From the NCBI RefSeq assembly GCF_003148685.1, contig NZ_QGGR01000028.1, positions 1-64,000 of the forward strand: a stretch of 64,000 nucleotides of DNA, read 5' to 3'. The position numbers and the translations under genes were made by a program. This document shows positions 32,379 to 41,178 of this stretch, one piece after another. The notes below the pieces were generated by a model. That model saw only the letters and a list, made by a program, of their open reading frames with translations, was not told the DNA's origin and did no database searches. This DNA is from Actinoplanes xinjiangensis (GTDB lineage: Bacteria; Actinomycetota; Actinomycetes; Mycobacteriales; Micromonosporaceae). The stretch's first letter is position 1. Every line of letters starts with the position of its first letter.

Positions 32379-34934
32379 TCACCCTTGTGACGGAGCGGCA
32401 TGGCGGTGCGGTGTCGGGCTGTGCCGCGGCAACCGCAGCACCACGCTCGTGCCGGGCTGGTGGTGACCGGTGTCGAAGCTGATGTCGCCGTGATGCAGCC
32501 TGGTGATGGTGTGTACCAGGGCGAGACCGAGGCCGGCGCCCGGGAAGCCCTGGTGGGCGACGTTGCTGGCGCGATAGAACCGGTCGAAGAGCCGGTGGCG
32601 CTCAACCTCGGGGATGCCGATGCCGGGATCGGTGATCCGTAGTTCGGCCACGTCGGGGTGGGCGGTGAGGCGGATCCGGACGTCGCCGCCGTGCGGGCTG
32701 TAGGTGATGGCGTTGGACAGCAGGTTGTCGACGACCTGCCGGAGCCGGGCCGCATCGCCGTGCAGGGGCAGCCGTCTGGGGACTCTGGTGTGCAGCCGCA
32801 CGCCGGACGCCGCGGCGGTGGGCTCGGCGTCGGCCACCGCGTCGGTGACGGTGGCGGCCAGGTCGTGCTCGGTGACGGTGAGCGGCAGGTGTCCCGCTTC
32901 CAGACCGGACAGGTCCAGCAGGTCGGAGACGACGGTGCGCAGGCTGCCGGCGTTGCGGGCGATGACCTCCAGCATGTGCCGGGCCTCGTCGTCGCCGAGG
33001 GTGGAGTCGCCGGCGAGTACGGTGGCGTAGCCGACGATCGAGGTCAACGGGGTGCGCAGCTCATGACCGACCAGGGTCAGGAAGTCGTTACGGGTGCGTA
33101 GCAGCTGCTCGGCGAGGTCGGCGGCGCGGCGCTCGGCCACGAAGATGCCGAACTGGGCGGCCACCCCGCTGAGCAGCACGGTGAGCAGATCCTGCTCCTG
33201 CTCCCGGCTGCCGCTGTAGCAGGCCAGCACGCCCATCACGGTGTCGCCGTCGCGGATCGGCACCGCCAGGACGGTGTGCAGGCCCATCCGGGTGCAGGCC
33301 TGCGCCTCGGCGAGGTAGTGCCGGACGGCCGGGTCGACGAGGTCCGTGACCTCGGGCACCCACAGCGCCTGTCCGGTGGCCCACACGGTGCCGATCACAC
33401 CGGCGCCCCGGATGATCGGGTCCGAGTGCAGGTCGCCGCACTGTCCGGCGGTGACGCTCCAGTGTCCGCTCTGCTGGAGGGTGTCGGTGAGCGGGTCGAT
33501 CAGCCAGAGTTCGGCGTGCGGCCAGCCCAGCGCCTCGCACACCGCGCGCAGCACGGCGGCGGCGGCGTCACCCACGGTGGCCGCGGCGGCGAGGGTTCGG
33601 GTGACCTGCTGCTCACAGGCCCGGAAGGCTTCGGCGCGGCGGACCGCGGTCACGTCGTGCAGCGCCGCCACCGCCCCCAGCCGTGTCCCGTCGCCGGTGG
33701 TGATGGGCTGGGCGTGGGCCAGGAGGATGCGGTCCGGGACGCCGGCCATGCGAACCAGCACGTCGGCGCCGCGCACGTACTCGCCCCGCAGAGCCCGGGC
33801 CAGCGGCGTCTGTTCCAGCGGCACCGGCGTGCCGTCGAGATCGCAGATGCTCTCGGCGACCGCCCGGGTCACCTCCGCGGCACTCGCGTCGTGTCCGACA
33901 CCGTGCACCCGGCGCAGCTCCCGGTTGACCACCAGCGGCTCGCCGTCCGGGTCCAGCGCGACGACGCCCACGTCGAGGTTGTCCAACAAGGCGGTCAGGA
34001 ACCGGCGTTGCCGTTCGGCGTCGTTCTCGGCCGCTTCCTGTTGTGACAGATCGGTGATGAACGCGCAGGCCAGCGCTCCGGCCGTGCCCCGGATCACCGA
34101 CAACACCATCTGTACGGGCAGTCGGCGGCCGTCACGGTGGCGCAGGGTCATCCGGCGCGGCAACCCACGGCGGGCACCGGCGGCGAACAGCCGGCTCAGC
34201 GCCTCGCCGATCGGCTCACCGCCGTAGTCGGGCAGCACCGTGTCGTCCAGATGCCGTCCGCGGGCCTGCTCGGCGGGCCAGCCCAGCAGTTCCTGCGCCG
34301 CCCGGTTGAACTCGACCACCACACCGTGGGGGTCCACCGCTACGAACGCCTCCTTCATCGTGTCCACCATCGCGGCGGTGTCCAGCTCCGCCACTGCCGG
34401 GTGGGAGCCCTCGGCCGGCGTTCGACGAGGGTGGGCGCCGGCCAGGCCGACGGCGGCGAATCCGGCGAACGTCTGGGCGAGGGTGATCGCGTCGTCGTCG
34501 AAGGCGTGCACCCGGGTGGCGTAGATGTTCAGCCCACCGGCGATCTGCTCCCCGATCGGCATTCCCACCGACAGCGAGCTGCGTACGCCGTGGTGCTCAG
34601 CCGTGGCCACCCAGTCGGGCCAACGATCCTCACTGCCGGTATCGGGTACCGCCAGGATCGCGGTGCGGCCCGCAGCGTCCAGGCACGGGCCCCGGCCGTG
34701 GTCGTACTGGCTCTCGTCGAGGGTGCGGGCGAGCTCGCCGGTGCACGCGGCCGTCCGGGCGCGTTCTCTGTCCAGCAGGGTGACGCTGACCTCCGTCGCA
34801 CCCCTGAGAGCGCGCTTGGTCAGCTGCGCGATCTCCGCCAGCATCGTGTCGGCATCGAGGTCTGCCAGCCGGATGCGGCCCAGCTCGGCGAACGTCTCCG
34901 TCAGCGTCATCGCCATCGGTTCGGTGTGCGTCAT
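32379..34934 (-). CDS. GAF/PAS-domain sensor histidine kinase
   Basis: 851 residues with no TM segment: an N-terminal GAF (about 15-165, VSVTLLDRERARTAACTGE, DHGRGPCLDA), PAS 1 (about 190-310, FVAVDPHGVVVEFNRAAQELLGW), PAS 2 (about 320-440, VVALDPDGEPLVVNREL), a second GAF (about 450-600), HisKA with phospho-acceptor His624 in VGHELRTPLTS, and HATPase (VVDNLLSNAITYS, DPGIGIP, GAGLGLALV). A soluble, probably redox- or ligand-sensing kinase. ATG 34934 is chosen for its gaggagcg RBS over the longer frame. No response regulator is adjacent, so it is an orphan kinase here. Bases 34935-35155 upstream are non-coding. Confidence 0.9.
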   Translation of the reverse strand: MTHTEPMAMTLTETFAELGRIRLADLDADTMLAEIAQLTKRALRGATEVSVTLLDRERARTAACTGELARTLDESQYDHGRGPCLDAAGRTAILAVPDTGSEDRWPDWVATAEHHGVRSSLSVGMPIGEQIAGGLNIYATRVHAFDDDAITLAQTFAGFAAVGLAGAHPRRTPAEGSHPAVAELDTAAMVDTMKEAFVAVDPHGVVVEFNRAAQELLGWPAEQARGRHLDDTVLPDYGGEPIGEALSRLFAAGARRGLPRRMTLRHRDGRRLPVQMVLSVIRGTAGALACAFITDLSQQEAAENDAERQRRFLTALLDNLDVGVVALDPDGEPLVVNRELRRVHGVGHDASAAEVTRAVAESICDLDGTPVPLEQTPLARALRGEYVRGADVLVRMAGVPDRILLAHAQPITTGDGTRLGAVAALHDVTAVRRAEAFRACEQQVTRTLAAAATVGDAAAAVLRAVCEALGWPHAELWLIDPLTDTLQQSGHWSVTAGQCGDLHSDPIIRGAGVIGTVWATGQALWVPEVTDLVDPAVRHYLAEAQACTRMGLHTVLAVPIRDGDTVMGVLACYSGSREQEQDLLTVLLSGVAAQFGIFVAERRAADLAEQLLRTRNDFLTLVGHELRTPLTSIVGYATVLAGDSTLGDDEARHMLEVIARNAGSLRTVVSDLLDLSGLEAGHLPLTVTEHDLAATVTDAVADAEPTAAASGVRLHTRVPRRLPLHGDAARLRQVVDNLLSNAITYSPHGGDVRIRLTAHPDVAELRITDPGIGIPEVERHRLFDRFYRASNVAHQGFPGAGLGLALVHTITRLHHGDISFDTGHHQPGTSVVLRLPRHSPTPHRHAAPSQG

Positions 34935-35155
34935 GAGAAACGCTCCTCGAAGGGCGCACCACCGGCCGGTGTGCGCCGGTGATGCGCGGATCGCTGTAGG
35001 ACTCCTGACCAGGAGTTCGAGATCTACGCCGCTTCTTGACGCGGTCCCGGCGGTCCCTCCCCGCGGGCACCGCCCCACAGATCGCCTGGCTACCCCTCAG
35101 CCCTGGTGGTAAACGGCGTGCGGGGCGCTTCGCGGGGACGGCGCGGTCGTCGATC

Positions 35156-35167
35156 TAGGCTGGGGCC
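35156..35167 (+). promoter_or_regulatory. Probable leaderless promoter
   Basis: taggct at 35156-35161 lies 6 nt before ATG 35168, with no ribosome-binding site between. Confidence 0.45.
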
Positions 35168-35953
35168 ATGACGACCCTTGCCGGCCGCACCATCGCGGCC
35201 CTGCGCAGCGAACACGACGGCCTTGCCGGCCTCGTTCCGTCACTCTCCGACGATCAGCTGACCGGCTCGTCCGGCTCCGCCGACTGGACCGTCGCCGACG
35301 TGCTGTCGCACCTCGGCAGCGGTGCCGAGATCACCCTGGCCGGTTTCCGGGCGGCGATCGGCGAGGCCGAGGCGCCCGGCCCGGACTTCAACCAGAGCGT
35401 GTGGGACCGCTGGAACGCCCTCAGCCCACCGGAGCAGGCCACCGGTTCGATCGCGTCGGATCAGGCCCTGGTCACCGGCCTCGAATCCGTGCCCGAGGAC
35501 CGTCACGAGGACCTCCGCGTCAGGACCTTCCTGCCCGAGCCGGTGCCCTTCGCCTCGTTCGCCGCGCTGCGGCTCAGCGAGGTGGCCCAGCACACCTGGG
35601 ACGTGCGGGTGGGTCTCGACCCGGCGGCGACCCTGGCCGAGGGCTCGACCGAGGTCCTCGCCGAGCATCTCACCGGGGGACTGGGCTTTCTGCTCGGCTT
35701 CGTCGGACGGGCCAAGGAGGCACCCGAACACGCCGTCGTGGAGATCAGCGGTACGCCGTACCGCATCGTGATCGACGAGTCGGTCCGGTTCACCACCGAC
35801 ACCCTGCCCGCCACCGCGACCTTCACCGGTTCGCTGGAGTCCGCGCTGCGACTGCTCTACGGCCGCCTCACCCCGGCCCACACCCCCGCCGGCACCGAGG
35901 TGACCGGCAACATCACCCTCGACGACCTGCGCAGCGTCTTCCCCGGGTTCTGA
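35168..35953 (+). CDS. Mycothiol-dependent maleylpyruvate isomerase-type (DinB-fold) protein
   Basis: 261 residues. N-terminal four-helix metal-binding domain: DWTVADVLSHLGSGAEI carries the first His, and RLSEVAQHTWDVRVGL carries Glu and His of the E..QH.WD motif, the three metal ligands of MDMPI proteins. The C-terminal part (about 175-261) is the small alpha/beta domain (LPATATFTGSLESALRLLYGR, VTGNITLDDLRSVFPGF). Family members use mycothiol as cofactor or have unknown thiol-transfer roles; the true substrate cannot be told. No neighbours for aromatic breakdown, so maleylpyruvate itself is unlikely. Confidence 0.85.
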   Translation: MTTLAGRTIAALRSEHDGLAGLVPSLSDDQLTGSSGSADWTVADVLSHLGSGAEITLAGFRAAIGEAEAPGPDFNQSVWDRWNALSPPEQATGSIASDQALVTGLESVPEDRHEDLRVRTFLPEPVPFASFAALRLSEVAQHTWDVRVGLDPAATLAEGSTEVLAEHLTGGLGFLLGFVGRAKEAPEHAVVEISGTPYRIVIDESVRFTTDTLPATATFTGSLESALRLLYGRLTPAHTPAGTEVTGNITLDDLRSVFPGF

Positions 35954-36095
35954 CCGCGGTGTCTGGCCGGGACCGATAGGCCACGGGGCGCTCACACGAG
36001 CTGGGCGCCCCACCCCGCCACCGCTTACTCCTGGATACGTGCCAGCTACTCTTGGTCATCGGGGTGGCGGGGGTGACCGGAGGACCGTCGGTCGC

Positions 36096-36536
36096 ATGAA
36101 CAGAACCGCAAGTATCGGAACCGTCCTCGCGGTGGCCGGCGCGGCCGTGCTCGCACCCGTCACCGCTGCCGCCGCCCATCCCTCCACCCACGGCGCCTGT
36201 GCGCCGGCCCGCCCCGGGAACAGCTTCTACGCCGGCGGCCGGATCGCCTCCACACCGGTGACGGTGCCGAAGTCCGGATGCTCCACCATCGCGGTCTCCC
36301 ACATCAGGGACACCCGCAACCCGGACGACAACTGCCAGACCTTCCTGCTGGCCTTCCTCCCACCCCAGGGCGGCGACCCGACCTACACCGAGCCGGTGCA
36401 GGCCTGCTCCACCACGCCGCGCCAGCGCACGGTGCTGGCCACCGATGTGCCCGACGGCACCGTCTTCCGCGTGCTGTACCAGGTCGACTACATCGAGCCG
36501 GACACCCAGACGGTCCGCTACACGGTCTGGCGTTGA
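36096..36536 (+). CDS. Secreted protein of unknown function
   Basis: 146 residues. Signal peptide MNRTASIGTVLAVAGAAVLAPVTAAAAH, probably cut after AAA. The mature part is about 115 residues with cysteines in GACAPA, SGCSTIA, DNCQTF and QACSTT, which suggests two disulfides and a compact beta domain (VFRVLYQVDYIEPDTQTVRYTVWR). ATG 36096 follows cggaggacc at a fairly long spacing. No family recognised. Confidence 0.75.
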   Translation: MNRTASIGTVLAVAGAAVLAPVTAAAAHPSTHGACAPARPGNSFYAGGRIASTPVTVPKSGCSTIAVSHIRDTRNPDDNCQTFLLAFLPPQGGDPTYTEPVQACSTTPRQRTVLATDVPDGTVFRVLYQVDYIEPDTQTVRYTVWR

Positions 36537-36615
36537 TCGCACCGACGGGGCGCCTCATGCGGCGTCCCGGCCCACCGACGCCGTTGCCACCGTCCGCGCG
36601 GGCCGGCGGCTGCCC

Positions 36616-36627
36616 TACGATCACGGC
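36616..36627 (+). promoter_or_regulatory. Probable leaderless promoter of the YciI gene
   Basis: tacgat at 36616-36621 stands 6 nt before ATG 36628. Confidence 0.45.
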
Positions 36628-36915
36628 ATGTTCGTGATCACGCTGACGTACCGGGTGGACCTCGAGGAGATCGATGCCGCCCTGGCGGACCACATCGCCT
36701 GGCTGGATCAGCAGTACACCGACGGCGTGTTTATCGCCTCCGGTCGCCGGGTCCCCCGCGTCGGCGGTGTGATCCTGGCCCGGGACGTGTCCACGGAAGA
36801 GCTGGAGCAGCGTCTCGCCGCCGATCCGTTCCGGAGCCGGGGCCTGGCCGACTATGCGGTGACCGAGTTCGTCGTCTCCCGCGCCGCGGACGGCTTCGAG
36901 TCGCTCCTGTCCTGA
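36628..36915 (+). CDS. YciI-family protein
   Basis: 95 residues of the YciI ferredoxin-like fold. MFVITLTYRVDLEEIDAALADHIAWLDQQYTDGVFIASGRR has the family's conserved His and Asp pair (H-x-x-W-L) and G-R motif; ILARDVSTEELEQRLAADPFRSRGLADYAVTEF is the usual C-terminal half. These proteins are small cytoplasmic dimers related to muconolactone isomerase and chlorite-dismutase folds, and their activity is mostly unknown. Confidence 0.87.
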   Translation: MFVITLTYRVDLEEIDAALADHIAWLDQQYTDGVFIASGRRVPRVGGVILARDVSTEELEQRLAADPFRSRGLADYAVTEFVVSRAADGFESLLS

Positions 36916-36923
36916 TCAGCCGA

Positions 36924-37619
36924 TCACGGCCGGTCGTACAGGGTCCAGTGCCTCAGCTCCATCAGCGCGCGTGCGTAGGCGCGTATCGATGTACCCGCGG
37001 TCAGCCCCGCAACGGCCACGTGCTCGGCCGCGAGCCGCTCGGCGTCGGCCAGCTCGGTCGGCGGCCGTGACACCGTGAACCCGCAGGCCAGACCGATGAC
37101 CGTGGGAACCGCGCCGTACCGCTCACCCCACCCGCGGGCCGCGGCGGTCATCAGCTCCGACCTCGTCCCCAGCAGGGAGGCGTAGGCGTCCAGGTAGGCG
37201 AATGCCGCCCACGGCTCGGGCCGGGGCACGATGACCAGCACCTCGGGATCGCCGAACTCCGCCACGTCGTACCCGGTGAGGTCGTATCCCTCGTCGCCGG
37301 TGCCGAGGATCTCCGGGTCCCGGTCCCGCGCGCCGGGCATCTGCGACCCCGGGCGCTGCGTCAGATACGTCGTGACGTCCAGGGCCGTCGCCCGGGTGAT
37401 CAGCTCACCGGGCGCGATCGGGTGGCGGAAGTCGGCGTCGGTGATCAGAAATGACGGCAGGGCGAGAACCGGATAATGGTCCGTCAGACCGGCACGCGCC
37501 GAGCGCCACATCTGCTGGGCTTCACCGGCGACGTCCACCACGATGACCGTCTCGTCGTGGACGGCATACTCCTTGGCACGGTGTGACTCGAGGCCGGCGG
37601 CTCGCAGCACATGTTGCAT
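36924..37619 (-). CDS. DUF4253-like hypothetical protein
   Basis: 231 residues, soluble. The C-terminal third (FAYLDAYASLLGTRSELMTAAARGWGERYGAVPTVIGLACGFTV..., ending HWTLYDRP) has the pattern of DUF4253 proteins, in which a target's horizontal position is given by W-ERYGA and a final aromatic-rich motif; this match is from memory. The N-terminal part opens MQHVLRAAGLESHRAKEYAVHD. ATG 37619 starts shortly after the divergent gap. Function unknown; DUF4253 proteins are sometimes immunity-like. Confidence 0.65.
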   Translation of the reverse strand: MQHVLRAAGLESHRAKEYAVHDETVIVVDVAGEAQQMWRSARAGLTDHYPVLALPSFLITDADFRHPIAPGELITRATALDVTTYLTQRPGSQMPGARDRDPEILGTGDEGYDLTGYDVAEFGDPEVLVIVPRPEPWAAFAYLDAYASLLGTRSELMTAAARGWGERYGAVPTVIGLACGFTVSRPPTELADAERLAAEHVAVAGLTAGTSIRAYARALMELRHWTLYDRP

Positions 37620-37703
37620 CCGTGGATGCTACGGTCCGCCCGCCGCGCCTCCCTCCCCGGGCCACGTCTCGGCGACCGCGCAGACGCGACGTGCGTGCGG
37701 CGT

Positions 37704-38657
37704 TCAGAACGTGGCGATCGGGTTGACCGGGCTGCCGGACGTGCCGGCGAACCGGACCGGCGCGACCGCGAGCTGGAAGTCCCACCGGCCGAGTTCGGCG
37801 GCTGTCGACGCGCACGCCTCCAGGTCGCAGTTGTCGAGCAGCCACAGACCCATCGCGACGAGACCGACGGCGTGCACGGGCATCAGAACGTCGTCGTACC
37901 CCGAGGGTTGAACGTCCTGCGGGGTGTCGGCGCCGATCAGCGCGACCTCGCGTTCATGCAGCCACGGCAGGCAGGAGGCATGCCAGCCGGCCTGGCGGAA
38001 CCCGCCGTCCGCGCCGCCCTCGCGCCGGGCGCGGCCATGACCGGTCCGCAGGAGCACCGCATCACCGGGCCGCACGCGCACTCCCTGGCGACGCTCGGCC
38101 TCCTCGAGATCCTCCGGGAACACGCCCTCGCCGGGCTCCAGCCAGGGCACGTCGCGAGCTGCCGCGACGTCCAGCAGGACACCACGCGTGACGATCCCGT
38201 CCGCCGCCGCCGTGACGGCCGCCCAGGCCGAGCCCCGCGCGGCGTCGACAAGCGTGTGCGGCCGCCCGTTGTACATCGTGCCGTCCCAGTAGAGGTGGCA
38301 CGGTGAGTCGATGTGGGTGACGGTGTTGCCGTGGAACATCATGCCGAGCCGCTCGTGGGAGAACCCCCAGCGACGGTCGGCGTGGAAGGCGGCCGGCATG
38401 GTCTCGGCCCCCGGCATGTCGGCGGCACACGGGCACGTCGTCGTTGACCGCTCCATGTCCCGCGGTACGGCCACCTCCCACGCACAGGACACGCTCCGGC
38501 CGTGGCGTACGGTCCGCGCGGCCGCCAGCCGTACCTCGTCGGTGATGTGGTTGAGGGTTCCGCGCTGGTCGTCGTCGCCCCACCGTCCCCAGTTCGACAG
38601 CGCGCCGAAGTATCCGAGGACGTCGTCCGGTGTGGGCATCGACCGCTCTGCCGTCAT
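37704..38657 (-). CDS. Cyclase-family metal-dependent hydrolase (kynurenine formamidase-like)
   Basis: 317 residues. The metal motif HGNTVTHIDSPCHLYWDG contains the HxGTHxDxPxH-type signature of the cyclase family (here HIDSPCH). RGVLLDVAAARD, VRVRPGDAVLLRTGHG and the C-terminal DVLMPVHAVGLVAMGLWLLDNCDLE are further family landmarks. Members hydrolyse amides or lactones, as in kynurenine formamidase, or act in polyketide ring closure. ATG 38657 has a strong RBS (cggaggg). No tryptophan-pathway gene is adjacent, so the substrate is open. Confidence 0.87.
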   Translation of the reverse strand: MTAERSMPTPDDVLGYFGALSNWGRWGDDDQRGTLNHITDEVRLAAARTVRHGRSVSCAWEVAVPRDMERSTTTCPCAADMPGAETMPAAFHADRRWGFSHERLGMMFHGNTVTHIDSPCHLYWDGTMYNGRPHTLVDAARGSAWAAVTAAADGIVTRGVLLDVAAARDVPWLEPGEGVFPEDLEEAERRQGVRVRPGDAVLLRTGHGRARREGGADGGFRQAGWHASCLPWLHEREVALIGADTPQDVQPSGYDDVLMPVHAVGLVAMGLWLLDNCDLEACASTAAELGRWDFQLAVAPVRFAGTSGSPVNPIATF

Positions 38658-38765
38658 CGTTCCCTCCGGGGTCACGCGGTTCCGAGGCACCGTAGGTTAT
38701 CGCCCGGCCGGGTCGCCGGCCGGGCACTTGACGACGGCGGGGAAGCGTAGTAATGGTAGAAGTAA

Positions 38766-38786
38766 GTTGAGTCCAGGGCACTCAAC
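38766..38786. promoter_or_regulatory. HAIR operator (HspR binding site)
   Basis: gttgagt (38766-38772), 7-nt spacer, actcaac (38780-38786) match the HspR-associated inverted repeat CTTGAGT-N7-ACTCAAG in all but the outermost base of each arm. It lies 55 nt before the first Hsp20 gene and implies heat-inducible control by HspR. Confidence 0.85.
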
Positions 38787-38840
38787 CTCCGGGGGAACCC
38801 GGGACGCACCACACTCCGGTGAGGGAGCACCAAGGAGGAG

Positions 38841-39272
38841 ATGACCATGCTTCTGCGTACCGACCCGTTCCGCGACCTCGACCGCGTGTTCGAGCAGATC
38901 GTCGGCACCACCAGCCGGCCCGCGGTGATGCACGTCGACGCCGAACGCGACGGCGACACCTTCTACGTGTACTTCGATCTGCCCGGCGTCGACCCCGACT
39001 CGATCGACCTGACCGTCGAGCGCAACGTGCTCCAGGTCAGGGCCGAACGGCGGCGCCGCGGCAAGGACGACATCGAGACCGTGATCAGCGAGCGGCCGAT
39101 GGGCGTGTTCAGCCGGCAGTTGTTCCTCGGCGACACCCTCGACACCGAGAACCTCAAGGCCGCGTACGACAACGGTGTGCTGACCCTGGAGATCCCGGTG
39201 TCCGACCGGGCCAAGCCCCGCAGGATCGCCATCGGCACCGGTGACACCGGCCGCAGGCAGATCAAGGGCTGA
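38841..39272 (+). CDS. Small heat-shock protein, Hsp20/alpha-crystallin family
   Basis: 143 residues. Short N-terminal arm (FRDLDRVFEQIVG), then the alpha-crystallin domain (about 30-130): YVYFDLPGVDPDSIDLTVERNVLQVRAERR, FSRQLFLGDTLDTENLKAAYDNGVLTLEIPV. The A-x-x-x-n-G-V-L motif is intact, and an I-x-I-type tail is represented by RRIAIGTG. It is an ATP-independent holdase in the cytoplasm, forming oligomers. aaggagg precedes ATG 38841. Controlled by the HAIR element upstream. Confidence 0.93.
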   Translation: MTMLLRTDPFRDLDRVFEQIVGTTSRPAVMHVDAERDGDTFYVYFDLPGVDPDSIDLTVERNVLQVRAERRRRGKDDIETVISERPMGVFSRQLFLGDTLDTENLKAAYDNGVLTLEIPVSDRAKPRRIAIGTGDTGRRQIKG

Positions 39273-39388
39273 CCGCACCCCACGCCGGCCTGCTGTTGCG
39301 GCCGGCGTACCCGTGACCTTCTCCTGGTCACCTCCGAAGCGGCCCGGCACCCCGACCGGATGCCGGGCCGCGACCAGCCGCACCGGGC

Positions 39389-39404
39389 ACCCTCCCGGGT
39401 GCTT
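39389..39404. other. Short GC hairpin between the two Hsp20 genes
   Basis: gcaccc-tccc-gggtgc forms a 6-bp stem with a 4-nt loop. It has no T-run, so it is more likely an RNA-stability or attenuating stem than a classical terminator. The 155-nt gap also suggests a separate promoter for the second gene. Confidence 0.35.
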
Positions 39405-39427
39405 CGGACACCCCTGTGGAGAAGACG

Positions 39428-39883
39428 ATGACACTTCCCGTTCTTCGATCGCAGAACCCGCCGGCCACTGCCACCGGCGTCGAACCGCTACGCGAGCTCG
39501 CGTCACTGCACCGGCTCGTCACCACCATGCTCGGCGCCTTCCCGTTCCCGGCGGCGCGCGCGTGGACACCACCGGCGGACATCACCGAGACCGACGACGC
39601 CTACCTGGTCGAGATCGACGTACCCGGCGTCGACCGCAAGCATCTGACCGTCGAGATCACCGGCACCGTGCTGCGGGTGCACGGCGAGATCGTCGAGAAG
39701 GAGAAGATCGGCTGGCTGCGGCACCGCACCCGCCGCGTCGGCCGGTTCGCCCACCACACCCGGCTGCCCGGCGACATCGACAGCGGGCACATCAGCGCCG
39801 ACCTCGCCGGCGGGGTACTCACCGTCCACGTCCCCAAGACCGAGGCCGCCCGGCGGCGCCGGATCCCCGTGAACGCCGCCTGA
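39428..39883 (+). CDS. Small heat-shock protein, Hsp20 family (second copy)
   Basis: 151 residues. Alpha-crystallin domain about 50-140: YLVEIDVPGVDRKHLTVEITGTVLRVHGEI, GRFAHHTRLPGDIDSGHISADLAGGVLTVHVPKTE. It shares the fold but only moderate identity with the neighbour at 38841; the N-terminal arm is longer and different (LRELASLHRLVTTMLG). gtggagaag precedes ATG 39428; GTG 39416 is an in-frame alternative. Two unlike paralogues side by side may form mixed oligomers. No HAIR box was seen directly upstream. Confidence 0.9.
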   Translation: MTLPVLRSQNPPATATGVEPLRELASLHRLVTTMLGAFPFPAARAWTPPADITETDDAYLVEIDVPGVDRKHLTVEITGTVLRVHGEIVEKEKIGWLRHRTRRVGRFAHHTRLPGDIDSGHISADLAGGVLTVHVPKTEAARRRRIPVNAA

Positions 39884-39976
39884 CCACCGCAGCGGAGCGA
39901 GATCCGGGTGGGCTGCCCGGCCGGTGCCGCCGATAGGATGGCCGACATCATTCGACGCCGATGGATTCGAGGTCCC

Positions 39977-40450
39977 GTGAGCTCCGATGTCGTGCCCGCG
40001 ACCGCCGATCCGTTCGCTGCCGACGGTGCCCTTGCCGCGCAGCCCATCGGATATTGGAGCGGCGCCGTACACAAGGCCGTCGTCAACCGGCTCCGCGACG
40101 CCATGGCCGGTATCGACGTCACCCAGCCGCAATGGTGGACCCTCACCCGGGTGGACGCCGGTGACGGACTGACCCGGGAGGCCGTCGCGGCGCAGCTGGC
40201 AGACGTCGCAGAGAGTCCGTTCGAGGTGCCTCGTGCCGTCGATCAGCTTCTGCACCGCGGCTGGCTCGAGCTGGACGAGGCCCGACGGCTGCATTTGACC
40301 GAGGCCGGGCGGGCGGCTCAAGGCCGCATCAGGGCACTCGTGACGGACCTGCGTGCGCGGATCCACGAGGGAATCCCGGACGAGGAGTACGTCGCAGCGC
40401 TCAAGGTCATGCAACGGATGATCGCGAACAGCCGACCTGCCGCAGGCTGA
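39977..40450 (+). CDS. MarR-family regulator
   Basis: 157 residues. GYWSGAVHKAVVNRLRDAMAGIDVTQPQWWTLTRV is the dimerisation helix typical of this MarR branch, DGLTREAVAAQLADVAESPFEVPRAVDQLLHRGWLEL is the winged helix, and LHLTEAGRAAQGRIRALVTDL is the C-terminal helix. The wing is short. Ligand and targets unknown; no divergent partner is present. GTG 39977 was chosen; ATG 39938 would add 13 Arg-rich residues. Confidence 0.82.
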   Translation: MSSDVVPATADPFAADGALAAQPIGYWSGAVHKAVVNRLRDAMAGIDVTQPQWWTLTRVDAGDGLTREAVAAQLADVAESPFEVPRAVDQLLHRGWLELDEARRLHLTEAGRAAQGRIRALVTDLRARIHEGIPDEEYVAALKVMQRMIANSRPAAG

Positions 40451-40504
40451 ACGGCCCCACGACCACGTCCCGGTCGCTGCCGCTCGCGACGGCCCGGCGG
40501 CAGG

Positions 40505-41167
40505 TCAATGATCGCCGTGCACCCGGTCCCGGATCAACCGGGCACTGAAGACCAGGATCCACAACAGCCAGAGCAGCCATCCGGCGAGGCCGGCCAGCGC
40601 CAGCGGATTGACATCACCTATGCCGTACGGGCTGGTGGTCGCGGTGGCGAACAGCAGGGCGGCGGCGAGGAAGCCGATGGCCGCATGCCACCGGGCGACG
40701 GCGGCCGCACGGACGCCGGCCATCGAGAACCCGATGAGGGCGGTGGCCAGGAACACCTGGTTGAAGCCGAACAGCGCGTTGTGCAGGGCCCAGATCCCGG
40801 CGACACCGTCCGGGCCGGCGGACATCAGCGCCAGCCGGGTGGCCTCGACGCTGGTGAAGACCACGGACTGCATGAGTACGCCGGCGAGACCGACGATCCA
40901 CCAGGGGTCGATCCGGCCCTCCCGCGGACGGCCGAGGTGGACGGCCACGCCGGTCGCGAAGACCGTGGCCAGCAACCAGGCGGTCGGCAGGAGCGCCGAG
41001 GCCAGCCGCAGCCGCCCGGATTCGGCGGTGAAGACGGCGGCGACCTCCTCAACGGACACCGCCTGCGACGGCGTGGGGAATCCGGCGGCGGTCAGGATCA
41101 GGTTCGCCAGGATCAGAATGACGACGAACCCGATGCCGGCCAGCCCGGCCAGACGGGGAAACGACAT
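40505..41167 (-). CDS. Six-TM membrane protein
   Basis: 220 residues with six predicted TM segments (LAGIGFVVILILANLILTAAG, SALLPTAWLLATVFATGVAVHLG, WWIVGLAGVLMQSVVFTSVEA, ALFGFNQVFLATALIGFSMAGV, AAIGFLAAALLFATAT, LALAGLAGWLLWLLWILVFSARL). Organisation resembles DUF4386-like proteins. ATG 41167 has aaggagt upstream. It lies 11 nt after the stop of the zinc-ribbon gene, so the two are probably co-transcribed. Function unknown. Confidence 0.8.
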   Translation of the reverse strand: MSFPRLAGLAGIGFVVILILANLILTAAGFPTPSQAVSVEEVAAVFTAESGRLRLASALLPTAWLLATVFATGVAVHLGRPREGRIDPWWIVGLAGVLMQSVVFTSVEATRLALMSAGPDGVAGIWALHNALFGFNQVFLATALIGFSMAGVRAAAVARWHAAIGFLAAALLFATATTSPYGIGDVNPLALAGLAGWLLWLLWILVFSARLIRDRVHGDH

Positions 41168-41178
41168 CGACGGACTCC

